A stretch of DNA of 64,000 nucleotides, taken from Manis javanica (lineage: Eukaryota > Chordata > Mammalia > Pholidota > Manidae). The stretch spans positions 104,859,001 to 104,923,000 of the forward strand of contig NC_133161.1 of the NCBI RefSeq assembly GCF_040802235.1. Direction: 5' to 3'. This document shows, piece after piece, positions 1 through 9,630 of this stretch (positions are counted from its first letter, which is position 1; each line of letters opens with the position of its first letter). Below the pieces are notes generated by a model, which was not told where the DNA came from, ran no database searches, and saw only the letters and a list, made by a program, of their open reading frames with translations. A program made the position numbers and the translations under genes.

Positions 1-140
1 TAGTATCTTGGTATAATAACACGGGTAACTACACTTTGGTGAGCATTTAATAATGTATATAATTACTGAATTACTATGTTGTATATCTGAAGCCAATATA
101 ATATAGTATATCAATTATATTTCAATAAAAAATGTTTAAA
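1..140 (+). mobile_element. Old L1 3' end fragment
   Basis: The sequence has the layout of an ancient L1 3' UTR terminus: a stretch resembling the 'ctgaagccaatataatat' motif, then 'tcaattatatttcaataaaa' and an A-rich tail. This is recognised by recall of L1M-type 3' ends. The 5' part lies outside the window. The exact subfamily is not assigned. Confidence 0.6.
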
Positions 141-640
141 AACATCTTGAAAAAAATAGAAAAACATTTACTTGACTGTACTGGAGAGCAACCAGGTTGA
201 TGAGATCTAAGTGGCTGTGGCCTGGGGGAGGATTAAGAAAAGGGAAATGAGCCTAGCCTGTAGTGCTGCTTTTTGGCTGTGGGATTTTACTTATTCTACA
301 GTGGACAACTACAAGGATAAGAGGTTGAACAGAACTTTTGACAATACACTAAAAGCTGGAGAAAAGAGATTATAATCTAGACCCTACCCAACTGTGAAGA
401 CTTAAGATTTTTAAAACTCTTCACTTTAGGCCAGAACCTCTGAGTGAAAAACCTCTGTCTTAGTGTCTTACATGTAGAAGGCAGGACCTTGTATAGATTG
501 TAGCTTAGATTAAATTATCTATTTCTGAAATTTAATTGAGATGATTTTGGAATCTTGGCTACTTAGAAATCTGATAGAAGCAAAGAAAAACTATCTTTGT
601 AGGCAATAAAAATCATCCTAGGCTGCAAATTATTTTTACA
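141..640. other. No gene seen
   Basis: AT-rich DNA without a convincing reading frame, RNA gene or repeat that I recognise. Confidence 0.6.
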
Positions 641-2400
641 AATAATTTTTGAAATTCAAAGTCTATTCAGTAATAGAGAACATTTGAAGTAGATGAAGAG
701 ACATGACAACAATAAAACAAACAAGAATCAGGCAGCAGATAAAATAGATAACAAAAAACAAGCTCTGTGGGATTCCAGATATGAAGTTATTAGATAGAGA
801 CTTTAAAATATATCTGCTTAAAGAACCAAATAGAAGATTGAAGATTTGGGCAAATAGCAAAATAAAAAAATAAAATAAAGAACTATGGAACTATAAATAA
901 CAATTATAGAAGTAAAAATAAAATAACGACAATTAAGAACTACTGGATAAATTTCACAGCAGTGTAGACCCAGCTGAAACAATAGTGAATTGGAGAATGT
1001 CACACAAAAATTGTCTGTAATGCAGGGCAGTAATTCAAAAAAGTGAGGAAAAACGGTAGGAAAGACACCAAATAGTAAAGGAATTCTTTGTGTATTTCAC
1101 TGGAGTCCTAGACAGAGGAGGGAGACTAATGGATAGACCAAAAGTTTGGAAATATAAGAGCTGGTAACTTCTAAAATTGAAGACTGATGTAAAATCAAAT
1201 GCCCAAAACAACACTATAAACAGCCTATGGAAAATATAAATGCTACTTAGAAAATACTATGTAAACTGTGGAAAAGTAGAGAGGAAGCAGCCAGAAAGAG
1301 GGAGAGAAAAAAAGATATTTTCAACATAAAGCAAGCTAAGTTTCCTTTTCACAGCTGTAATTGGAAGAAAATTGGACAATATATGTAATACCTGAGAAAA
1401 AAATGCATATATGTAATTTTATTCCAAGTGAAGATATCCTCTAAGAATAAAGTTCAAACCATGACATTTTCAGACTATCAAAATCTGAAATAACTCATCA
1501 TACTTGATCTATAACAACAAGAATACACCCAAATGTCTTCAGGCTAAAGTAAATTGATCCAGGATGCAAGGCTAGTAGTGAAGCAAAGAATAAAGAAAAT
1601 GACAAGAATAAATATGTTGGTAAGCCTACACGAAAACAGCAAAACAAAATGAATTTCTGATGGGGCATGTGTATACCTACCTGTGTATGTAAAGAGCTCC
1701 CTCTTCTCCCACCCCACCACAGACTGAGAAATCGAAGAAGATATTTACAAAGGATAGTATGTAGAATACATAAAGAACTCTCAGACTACATGGCAAGACA
1801 AATAACATAATAAAAAAGTGGGTAGCATATTTGCACAAACATTTCATGCAAATGACTAACATGTACTTGAAAATATCATATAGTCATTAATGAACAAAAA
1901 TTAATTAAAAGATATGTATTCATTAGAAGAGCCAATATTAAAAAGATAAATCATACTAAATCAAATGTTCATAGCAGTAATATTTGTATAGCAGCCAAAA
2001 CCTGAAGTAAACAAATAATTGACTTTTACATAGCAGTAAATAGCATTGAATTATTAATCTAGATAATAAATTGAATTAATAGCAACTAATTATGTTATTC
2101 AAAATAAGCTATGCAAATAGTACATAACTTATGATCCATTTTGCTCCATCCTGGAAATTGTTGTATAATCTATAGTAACAGAACACGGGTTGCTAGTGGC
2201 TGAAGATCAGGGCTTATGGTGCTGTAAGTGGATGAATTTGAAAGGGCATATGGAAACTCTTGGGATTATCAGTATCTTCTCTCTCTCCATTGTTATGATG
2301 AATTCATGTGTGTACACACATATCCAAAGTCATTACATTTTTGAACCTTAAATGTGTTCATTTTATTGTATGTCAATTATGCCTCTGTTTAAATAGCCTT
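641..2400 (+). mobile_element. Decayed HAL1/L1-like element
   Basis: The first kilobase resembles a heavily mutated L1-type ORF1. It has a coiled-coil-like A-rich stretch, a relic of the 'ggagtcccagaaggag' block near 1100, and an ORF1 C-terminal relic around 1420-1500 ('acattttcagac'). From about 1770 it matches the end of ORF2 ('aaaaaagtgggtagca'), then a 3' UTR ending near 2400 with 'attttattgtatgtcaatta'. ORF1-like sequence followed directly by only the end of ORF2 is the layout known for HAL1 (half-L1) elements, but two adjacent L1 fragments could look the same. No open frame survives. Confidence 0.45.
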
Positions 2401-2439
2401 GTTTAAAAAAAGAACTAAGTAGACTATATGTTATTTGAA

Positions 2440-3443
2440 GACAAAATAACAAGACTGGCCAAACCATATGCTATTTAAAGAAATACGTCCGAAACAAATA
2501 CATAAAAAATTAGTCAAAAGTGATGGAAAAGTTACCATATATAATCAGCTTTATAAAAAATAACTGCCAAATAAACCCAAAGAAAGTAGAAGGAAAGGAA
2601 TCATGAAGCAAAGAACAAAACTTCATTATCAAATTATGTTAATTTCAGAGGAGGAGAGCTAATATAACATTTAAAAGAGATCAAGTATACTTCACTATAT
2701 CAACAGAATACTATACAGCTATTTCAGTAGATATGCAAATTTTAATAAACTTCATACATCCATATTAATAACAATGAGTAAATGTACAATAGAAAAAAAC
2801 TCCCTGTGTCTATAGTAAACCTGTAGAAATGTCATTCTCAATGGTTTAATATTGAAAACAAGATAAAAATCCCCACTGGTGTAAATGGAAGAATTTCCAT
2901 AATCTCCCATCTGGCCTTAGTCTATTTACATCTCAATGGATGTTTCAGAGCCTCTGGTCATTCTGGGGCAAGAGATGGAGCGGGATTTCCTCCAGGAGGG
3001 GAGGGCAGGGAAGGAGAACACAGCTGTGGCTGGAGGGGACCGACAGAGCCAGGCCTGGCTAGCAAGCTCTAGCAACGTAAAAAATAAAAATTCTTTCTCC
3101 CAAGCTACCCTTTCCCTTGACTTACTTCAGTTTCACTAGATTCATAAAGAACTTGCCCCAGGCTGGGAACACCCTTATGCCCTGGAACTACAATCACCAT
3201 CTCCACTTTCTTACATTATTATATTAGGTAGCCTAGACAATACAGTGAGAGAAGAAAAGCACTCATAAGATAATTAATAAAGAAGAATTAAACCTATAAT
3301 TTTTGCAGATGAGTCATTCAGTTGTAGATGAACTGTTGGATATAGATATCCACAATTACCTATAAATAAATTTTTAGAATGGAAGAGAATCCAAAGGTTA
3401 TTCAATATAAGGTCACCATATGAAAATCAATTCTTTCCTATAT
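2440..3443 (+). mobile_element. Decayed old L1 ORF2, 5' part
   Basis: Degenerate L1 ORF2. Near 2450 'aagactggccaaacc' matches the 'LARLTK' segment. Around 3220-3440 it follows the reverse-transcriptase palm, including a relic of the FADD codons ('tttgcagatgagt', about 3301-3313) and the following 'aaatcaattcttt' block. Many stops and indels. It is interrupted by the LTR that begins at 3449 and resumes after 3797. Confidence 0.5.
2936..3139. other. GC-richer block inside the old L1 region
   Basis: About 200 bp richer in G and C than its surroundings, reading through CAGGAGGGGAGGGCAGGG-type sequence. It does not resemble L1 and is probably a separate inserted fragment. A short open frame crosses it without a recognisable domain. 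Origin unknown. Confidence 0.3.
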
Positions 3444-3448
3444 ACAAG

Positions 3449-3792
3449 TGTTACGAAATGAATGTGTGGGTCCCCCCAAAATTCATATGTTGAAGCCCTA
3501 ACCCCAAATATGATGTTATTTGGAGGTGGGGCCTTTGAGAGGTGATTAGATCATGACCGTGGGCCCCGTGATGGTATCAGTGTCCCTGAAAGAACTAAGG
3601 AGAACAGAGCTCTTTCTCTACCATGTGAGGACATGGGGAGAGGCAGCTGTCTGCAAGCCCGGAAGAGGGTTCCCCCAGGGATCCAAACAGGCCAGCACCT
3701 TGACTGTGGTCTTCATAGCCTGCAGAAGTGTGAGAAATAAATGTTGATTAAGCCACCTAGTTTATGGCATTTTGTTATAGCAGACTAAGACA
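3449..3792 (+). mobile_element. Solo MaLR LTR, MLT1-like
   Basis: A 344-bp LTR starting TGTTACG and ending AAGACA. It carries the features I associate with MLT1-type (ERVL-MaLR) LTRs: 'ccccaaaattcatatgttga', 'ggaggtggggcctttgagag', 'accatgtgaggacat', the polyadenylation signal in 'gtgagaaataaatg', and 'ttttgttatagcag'. It is flanked by perfect 5-bp copies of ACAAG (3444-3448 and 3793-3797), the duplication size usual for this class. No internal sequence is present, so it is a solo LTR. It landed inside an older L1 ORF2. Confidence 0.85.
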
Positions 3793-3797
3793 ACAAG

Positions 3798-4140
3798 CAA
3801 CATAGAGTTAGAAGAAAAATTTTAAAGATAAAAATAAATATTTAAATAAAAATAAATCTATAATACCTGGATTAAAACCTAGAGATATATAAGACTTAGA
3901 GTAGAACACTGTGAGACAATACTGAGAAAACTAAATAAAACTCAAATTGAGGAATGGTCATCATATATGGATTAGATTATCCATTCTGATAAAGATGTCC
4001 ATTTTCTCTCAAAGAACTCTCAATAAAATCAATACAATTGAAAGTCAAAATTAAAGATGCTGAAGCTGTCAAGCTCATATTAAAACTTAAATGAAACTTC
4101 AAAGGTCCCAAAAAAGCCAAATTGTTTGTGAAGAACTTTC
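3798..4140 (+). mobile_element. Decayed old L1 ORF2, 3' continuation
   Basis: Resumes the L1 ORF2 relic after the LTR. It can be aligned by eye to the 'aggaataaatttaaccaaagaagt' to 'caatccctatcaaaat' part of ORF2, with many gaps (for example 'caataaaatcaatacaattg' near 4020). No open frame. Confidence 0.45.
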
Positions 4141-5480
4141 ATGACCAAATACCGTAACTTATTATGTGCCTCTACAGTATTCTCAGGAGTTTCCTGGGTT
4201 GCAATATATCCTTGGGGAAAAGTGGGTTATAAAAAAAGAGCAACAATGAATCTGTTTGAGGAATCATCCCCATGATGCATTGATTTATGCTTCAAATATT
4301 TTACATGCTGTGACATCCCTACAGGAATATAATGGGGATGAATATGGGAAACAAAAGTAATAGTTGCTCATATTTATTGTGTTTTCTTTAAGTAATTTAT
4401 GTCATGATATTACTAACCAGTATATGCTAATAAAGCTAATAAATTGGAATTTCCCTTATTATTTTACCATATGTTAGGAGAGCAACCCTCATGCAGGCTT
4501 ACTCATGTAGTTCTGTCACCACGTCTTTCCCCATCTCTGAGTAAGTTTGGCATCTTCACTGAATGTGATATATAGCACATGACAAATCTCTCTAAAAGAA
4601 CCCTGTTATTGTCCTTCAGATAATCTATGCATATTTAGAATTGTTCATGCATATATGTTTTTGTTTTATAACTCTCTTCTTCACATAACTGTCAGCTCGA
4701 ATAAAGACTGTGTGGACAGGTCATCCCTGTAGCAGGTGCAATGCCAATGCTCAGTAGTGCCTGAGAATACACACTGATTTAGTGACTTAATCTCAGTCCC
4801 TTTTCTCCATCCACACCTGAACAAAAATGGTCAAAATAAAACATAACTGCTAGAAGCCTGTCCACTTGGCTTTGACATTGAAATCAAGGAACTATCCCCC
4901 AACAGTATTATGTTATTTGAGAAGCTTACAAAACATTTTTCTTTTATTTTGTGTCAAGCATGACTTACAATAAGAAAGTCGCTAAGCCAATGGTGTGTAG
5001 TAGATAATGACTGCAAGCAGATGGAAATTCATTCAGCTATTTTTGACAGCTTACACGTCAGTAGTATAACTGGTTAGCTGTATTTATTGGGTCACATAAT
5101 ATACTATGTTTTTAAAGAAGGACCACATGCAAAAGGAAATTAGCAAGATACATTTCATCATAGCATATCCACGTTTCCTATGTGGTAATTTAGACTGTGT
5201 GTCAGAAATCATAAATTCTATAGCAGCAAAATAATTAACTATTTTGACTCTCCAGTCAAATACTTGTAAACCACAAAACCTCATGTGGGCTGAAATAAAA
5301 TAAATAGAAGACAAATTTCTCAAAAAGAAAAATGACTAGAATATCTCAGATAAAAAGAAACGTATACATAGGGTTCTGCAAAAACAAACTGTTTAATAAT
5401 CCTGACAATTTAATATTGTGTAACCTATTCACAACCAAATAAAATGGATAATTTAGAGATACAATTGAATACTTCTCATA
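4141..5480. other. No gene seen
   Basis: AT-rich DNA. Short frames on the minus strand near 5084-5323 and 5346-5669 have no domain and look like chance. The second overlaps the start of the next L1 fragment. Confidence 0.55.
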
Positions 5481-6290
5481 ACAACTCAACAACAAACAAA
5501 AAGCCCAATTAAAAAAATGGCCAGAGGCCTCAAAGAAATGCTTCTCTAAAGAAGATATAGAAATGGCCAATGAGCACGTGAAAAGATTCTCTATTACTAG
5601 GGAAATGCAAATCCAAACCACAATGAGATAGCACTTCACACCATTTAGATAACTACATAAAATGAGCAAAAAATATCAAACATTGTCAAAGATGGGAAGA
5701 AACTGGAACCATTGTGCATTGCTGGTGAGAATGGAAAATTGTGCAGCCTTTGTGGAAACAGTGTGAGGGTTCCTCCAAAACTTAAACAGAACTACCATGT
5801 GATCTAATAACTACATTTCTGGGTCTATATCCAAAGGAAATGAAAGCAGAGACTTGGACAGGTATTTGTACACTGATGTTTATAGTATCATTATTCAAAA
5901 TAGCCAAAAAGATGGAAGCAACCCAAGTACCCATCAGTAGATGAGTGGATAAACAAAATGTAGTATGCGTATGGTGGGATGTAGATGTGGTATATGTACA
6001 GTGGAACATTACTCAGCCTGAGTGAAATAAGGCAAGCACAAAATGGCAACAACTTTAGTTTAAAATTTAAATTAAAGCTTTAAAAAATGGCAGCTAAAAA
6101 TTTAATAGAGACAGAAAATAGAATATGGTTACTAGGGCTGGAGGGGTAATATGTAGTCATTGTTTAATACTCAGAAATGTTTTCCTCTCAGAAAATAAAG
6201 AAGTTCTAGAAATGGATGGTGGTAATGGTTGAACAACAAAGTGAATGTATTTAATGCAATGAATGGTACATGTGAAGACGGATGAAAAGG
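5481..6290 (+). mobile_element. Old L1 ORF2 3' end and 3' UTR
   Basis: Begins with the conserved block 'agcccaattaaaaaaatgg' (the 'NPIKKWA' region). It continues through 'gaaatgcaaatccaaaccac' and 'ccatcagtagatgagtggat' to the usual end of ORF2 ('tactcagcctgagtgaaata'), then a 3' UTR-like tail. Frameshifts and stops are frequent. It is clearly older than the three long L1 copies elsewhere in the window. Confidence 0.7.
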
Positions 6291-6924
6291 TACATTTTCT
6301 ATCTGGCCATATTAAAAAATTCTTGTAAGTATGAGAAAATATCTGGACAAAGTATTTCAGGCCATGTGCGCCTATCATGGCTTCCAACTTTGGTGCCTTA
6401 TAGCTCTCCTCTCCAGGTACCTAGAGGTCTCCCACTCCCCAGACTTTTGGAATTTAGTATGGACACAAGACAACATTGGCCAGTGGACCGTGAATGTGCT
6501 TTTCAGCAGAGGGACCTAATTCCCAGCGTGCGGTGCTCCAGCACGGCCCTCTGACTCAGCGCGTTAGCTCACAGTACTGCTCCGCAGGGGAAATTGCGCC
6601 ATCACAGGGAGAACAGGCGCTTGCACGTCACCCGAGCCTTAAAGCGACTCCACGTGCAAGAAATAAACTTATACAGGTTTAAGTACTCGCCGACTTGTAC
6701 AGCAAATTCAAACACACATACAAAAAATTAGAACATTTGGTAGCATTGTGAGAAAATCTGGTAGAAAATGAAAGACTTCTCTCATGTTCTAGAGGCGCCA
6801 GTACAAATAATGTATATATGTTAACCAATTTGTATTATGAAATTTTAAAAATGATATGTCATCAGTAAGTGATAGGGTAATAACAAAGAAACTATGATTT
6901 ACATATAGCATAAAATCTTATTCT
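6291..6924. other. Unassigned, includes a CpG-richer block
   Basis: Mostly unremarkable. Positions 6500-6690 are unusually rich in G, C and CpG for this window, and are followed by an AATAAA in 'gcaagaaataaacttat'. This could be an LTR fragment, but I cannot place it. Three overlapping short open frames here show no domain. Confidence 0.4.
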
Positions 6925-7597
6925 GCTCCTTCCTAATTACAACCCTTAAATAGAAGTCGTGCCTCATATCGAATTTACCGAGTATCATAATTCCTCCAGG
7001 TGGTAAAGATACCTCAAGACAAGTGCTGGGCATAGCAGCCACAGGGCATAAATCTGCAAAGAAGTAAAAAGCTAACCTTTACGAACAATATGGCTTCTCT
7101 CTCACTTACCAACTTTACATTTCCCTGTATGGCCCCGGAAGATGACTGGTTAGCCAGAGACGGGTAAGATTCCTCAAGGGAGGAACAACCTAAGACAGGC
7201 ACAGTCGCAGGGGGGCCATCAGGTGAGAAATTGGGGATCAACAGTGGTGAAGCTTAGAACCTCACCCCCCTGCTTTGAGAGAAATCTTCTGCATCCGTGG
7301 ATGTTTTATTGCGCTTGTCTAGTTTGGATTAACACATAGTCTACAGGCATCTACCTGATCATCTACATTTGCTCTCTTACAACATTAAACTATGTTTTCT
7401 ACCTTTATCTTGCATCTACCTACCACTTCAGCATTTTATTAAAAATAAAAATAATAATAATAATAAAGGGAGAAATGTGGGATCCACATATAAATCAAGT
7501 ATAAAAATCAAATGAATATTCATATTTGACCTGATTGTTTATAGTTCATAATGCGTGATCAAAACTGAAAGTTTCTGTGATGACTGCCCTTGTACTG

Positions 7598-7654
7598 TTC
7601 ACCATGTAAGAACTTATTCACTATGTAAGAATTCGTTCACCATGTAAGAACTTG
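7598..7654 (+). repeat. Three 19-bp tandem repeats in U3
   Basis: Units of the form TTCACCATGTAAGAACTTA occur three times head to tail, with a partial fourth unit after 7654. The same array is present in the second ERV copy (38218-38274). It therefore predates both insertions and belongs to the LTR. Arrays in U3 often act as enhancers, but that role is only inferred here. Confidence 0.85.
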
Positions 7655-7774
7655 TTCGTTATGCTTCAGAAGATTGGAGACTGATGAGAATTAGGCTTGA
7701 GATGGATTAATGATTGTGCATTGAGCATTGACTTCCCTATACAGAATTTTATTGTTGTTAACAACCATTTGATC

Positions 7775-7780
7775 AATAAA
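7775..7780 (+). promoter_or_regulatory. LTR polyadenylation signal
   Basis: AATAAA lies 18 bp before the poly(A) junction at 7799, the expected spacing. The equivalent hexamer in the second copy reads AATACA. Confidence 0.75.
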
Positions 7781-7810
7781 TATGAGAGATGCCCTCTCAA
7801 AAAAAAAAAA

Positions 7811-9128
7811 GGCATTCATAGAATCTGACTAAAAGGAAATTAAGACACCAAATAATTAACTGGGAAAAAAAATCTTATTCTGCAACTTAAGAAGCATACA
7901 ATTTATGTGTGAAACTATGAGTTTCAAGACATGATGTTAACAAGTTTCATAATTTGAACTCACTGATGGAATTTATGTAAACTAAGTTCGAATTCTAAAT
8001 ACTTACCAAGGACACATATGTCAGCTCTTTGGAATGCTCCGGGAGGTTCAAAAGAGCAAATGTGAGTAAGGGGAGGGAAGTTAGAAGAGGCAAGGGGACT
8101 TTGTTGTTTCTGCCATGGTGGATTTATTACGATAGGAGTGTAGTCACACTTTTCTCAGGTATTCACAATGTCAGACTTGTGAGCTCCCCTTTTAGTGATA
8201 GAAGACCATGTAATTCAGACCAAATTAAAAGAATTTGGGGATTACATTTATAAAGAAAAATAAATGGTGCAACTTTGGGGAGAGGAAATCCCAGGGCAAA
8301 ATACGTAGGTGAAACCGAAATCAGTCAAAGGGAGAAATAAAGTTTAAGACCAGTTGATTGCTTACAAAAAAGCCGTTTGGTGTCTTTCTCTCTCCTACAG
8401 TGCAGAAGCGAGTGAATCCTCCCCCAGCCACTGGGGTCCAGGTAAGCCCTTGAGAGCCCAGGTCATTAGCATTGAAATGGAGATGAAGTACTTTTCTCCA
8501 CCCCTTAGAAACACCTGTTGATATGGAGCCACACTAAAGCCAGGTGAGAGATTCTGGAAATACTGCAATTTTGTCCACAAATGGCCTTCACGATGGCAGC
8601 AGGGAGTTCTCTTGCAGGTACCCTTTTCCTGGTTGAGGGGGTTGAGGCAGAGAGGTGAGGAGGTTCTGAGCAGCAGCAGGTTCTGAGGGATCAACCAGAG
8701 TCACTCCTGTCACTCTACTTTTTTCTATGCCTTGTTTCTCATGTGTATATGGCTTTGAGAAAGCATTCCTGGTAGCACAGGAGTACATACATGCAGACAC
8801 AAGGATACACAGCACAGCATCCCATCAGTCAGTTTTGAGCCCTTTTAGAGTGAACAGTAGAGAGACCATGGTTTTGTTGCAGCTTTGCCACATTCATTAG
8901 TATGACCCTGAGTGTAAATGTCCTGTGTCATCCTTTATTCCCTGGAAAATCAATGGATTAGAATGGTCCATTTCTAAGGTACCTTCACACTTAAATTTTC
9001 TTCTTCACTAGCCAAATAAACTTCAGTTATGTTTTTGTATGACTTCTATTCTTCAGTTCTGTGAACTTCCTTCTCTAGTTAATAGCAACTGGAAGCTTAC
9101 TTACAATTGTGAATAAAATGAGAGTTCC
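7811..9128. other. No gene seen
   Basis: Single-copy-looking DNA. Short frames around 8029-8253 and 8395-8815 have no recognisable domain and no supporting context. Confidence 0.5.
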
Positions 9129-9630
9129 TGTAGCCAAGATTCTCACCTGGCCCTGGTTGACTAGTTCACTGCACACCAGTGGACAATACATGGCTGATGA
9201 CTCCATATGAAGAGCTCCACCCAGTGCTCTGCATGTGACACAGTGGCCTGGCTGCAGGAGAGCAGAGCAGAGACTGGACTGATGGCAGTGCCAAGGACAG
9301 AGCCCAGAAGATGGCTGTGTGGAACGACTGTGCAGAGAGGCCCAGAGGATGGCTGCTCAGGATGACTGTGCAGGCAGAGAGGCCAGAGGATGGCTGTGTG
9401 GACAGAGGGGCCCAGAGGACGGCTGTGCAGAGAGAGGGGCCCAGAGGCAGAGACGGGCTTGCTGCCTGCAGACTCACTCTGAGTGAACGGGATTTTAATG
9501 ACTGACCTGCCACCTGGAAATAAACTTGGGTATAACCCTTTCACCCTAAGAACGTTTTGCTGTCAATTTCTTTGGTCACATTGAATCCATAGCGAACTTG
9601 CCTGGGGCTGAAACCCACTGAAAGACAACA
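9129..9630 (+). mobile_element. Probable ERV solo LTR
   Basis: The 3' part looks like an R-U5 region: a poly(A) signal at 9519-9524 ('ggaaataaacttggg'), then 'tttgctgtcaatttctttgg' and 'cttgcctggggctgaaaccc', ending in CA near 9630. This end resembles gammaretrovirus-like (ERV class I) LTRs. The 5' boundary at the TG of 9129 is a guess, because I could not find matching target duplications. U3 holds a minisatellite (9303-9457). No coding sequence of this virus flanks it. Confidence 0.55.
9303..9457 (+). repeat. GC-rich minisatellite in LTR
   Basis: About five imperfect units of 28-42 bp, each beginning with a variant of CCCAGAGGATGGCTGTG and ending in GCAGAGAGG. Unit length varies by loss of internal segments. 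The array leaves long open frames on both strands (9161-9544 minus, 9311-9505 plus) that I regard as by-products of the repeat. Confidence 0.75.

Larger units (their letters stand above)
7476..7798 (+). mobile_element. ERV LTR, U3 and R only
   Basis: Starts TGTGGG immediately after the polypurine tract and stops at the polyadenylation site, so U5 is missing. About 323 bp. It contains the tandem U3 repeat at 7598-7654 and AATAAA at 7775-7780. The second copy is at 38074-38396 on the minus strand. Confidence 0.7.
6925..7810 (+). mobile_element. Retroposed ERV 3' end with poly(A)
   Basis: This is the same sequence, in the opposite orientation, as 38061-38942. By eye the two are highly similar over about 880 bp. 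The order is a post-env region, an (AAT)n stretch, a polypurine tract (AAAGGGAGAAA), an LTR that starts TGTGGGATCC, and then a pure A run (7799-7810) directly after the CTCTC that follows the poly(A) signal. A provirus would continue into U5. Stopping at the polyadenylation site with added A shows that an mRNA was copied back by L1-type machinery. The 5' end is truncated and I found no clear target-site duplication. Confidence 0.7.

Noticed and set aside
7598..7654. CRISPR-like array
   Set aside because: The repeats are directly adjacent without spacers and lie in an LTR of a mammalian genome.
9161..9544. A 127-codon frame as a gene
   Set aside because: It is antisense through a minisatellite and LTR. 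Repetitive, low-complexity translation only.
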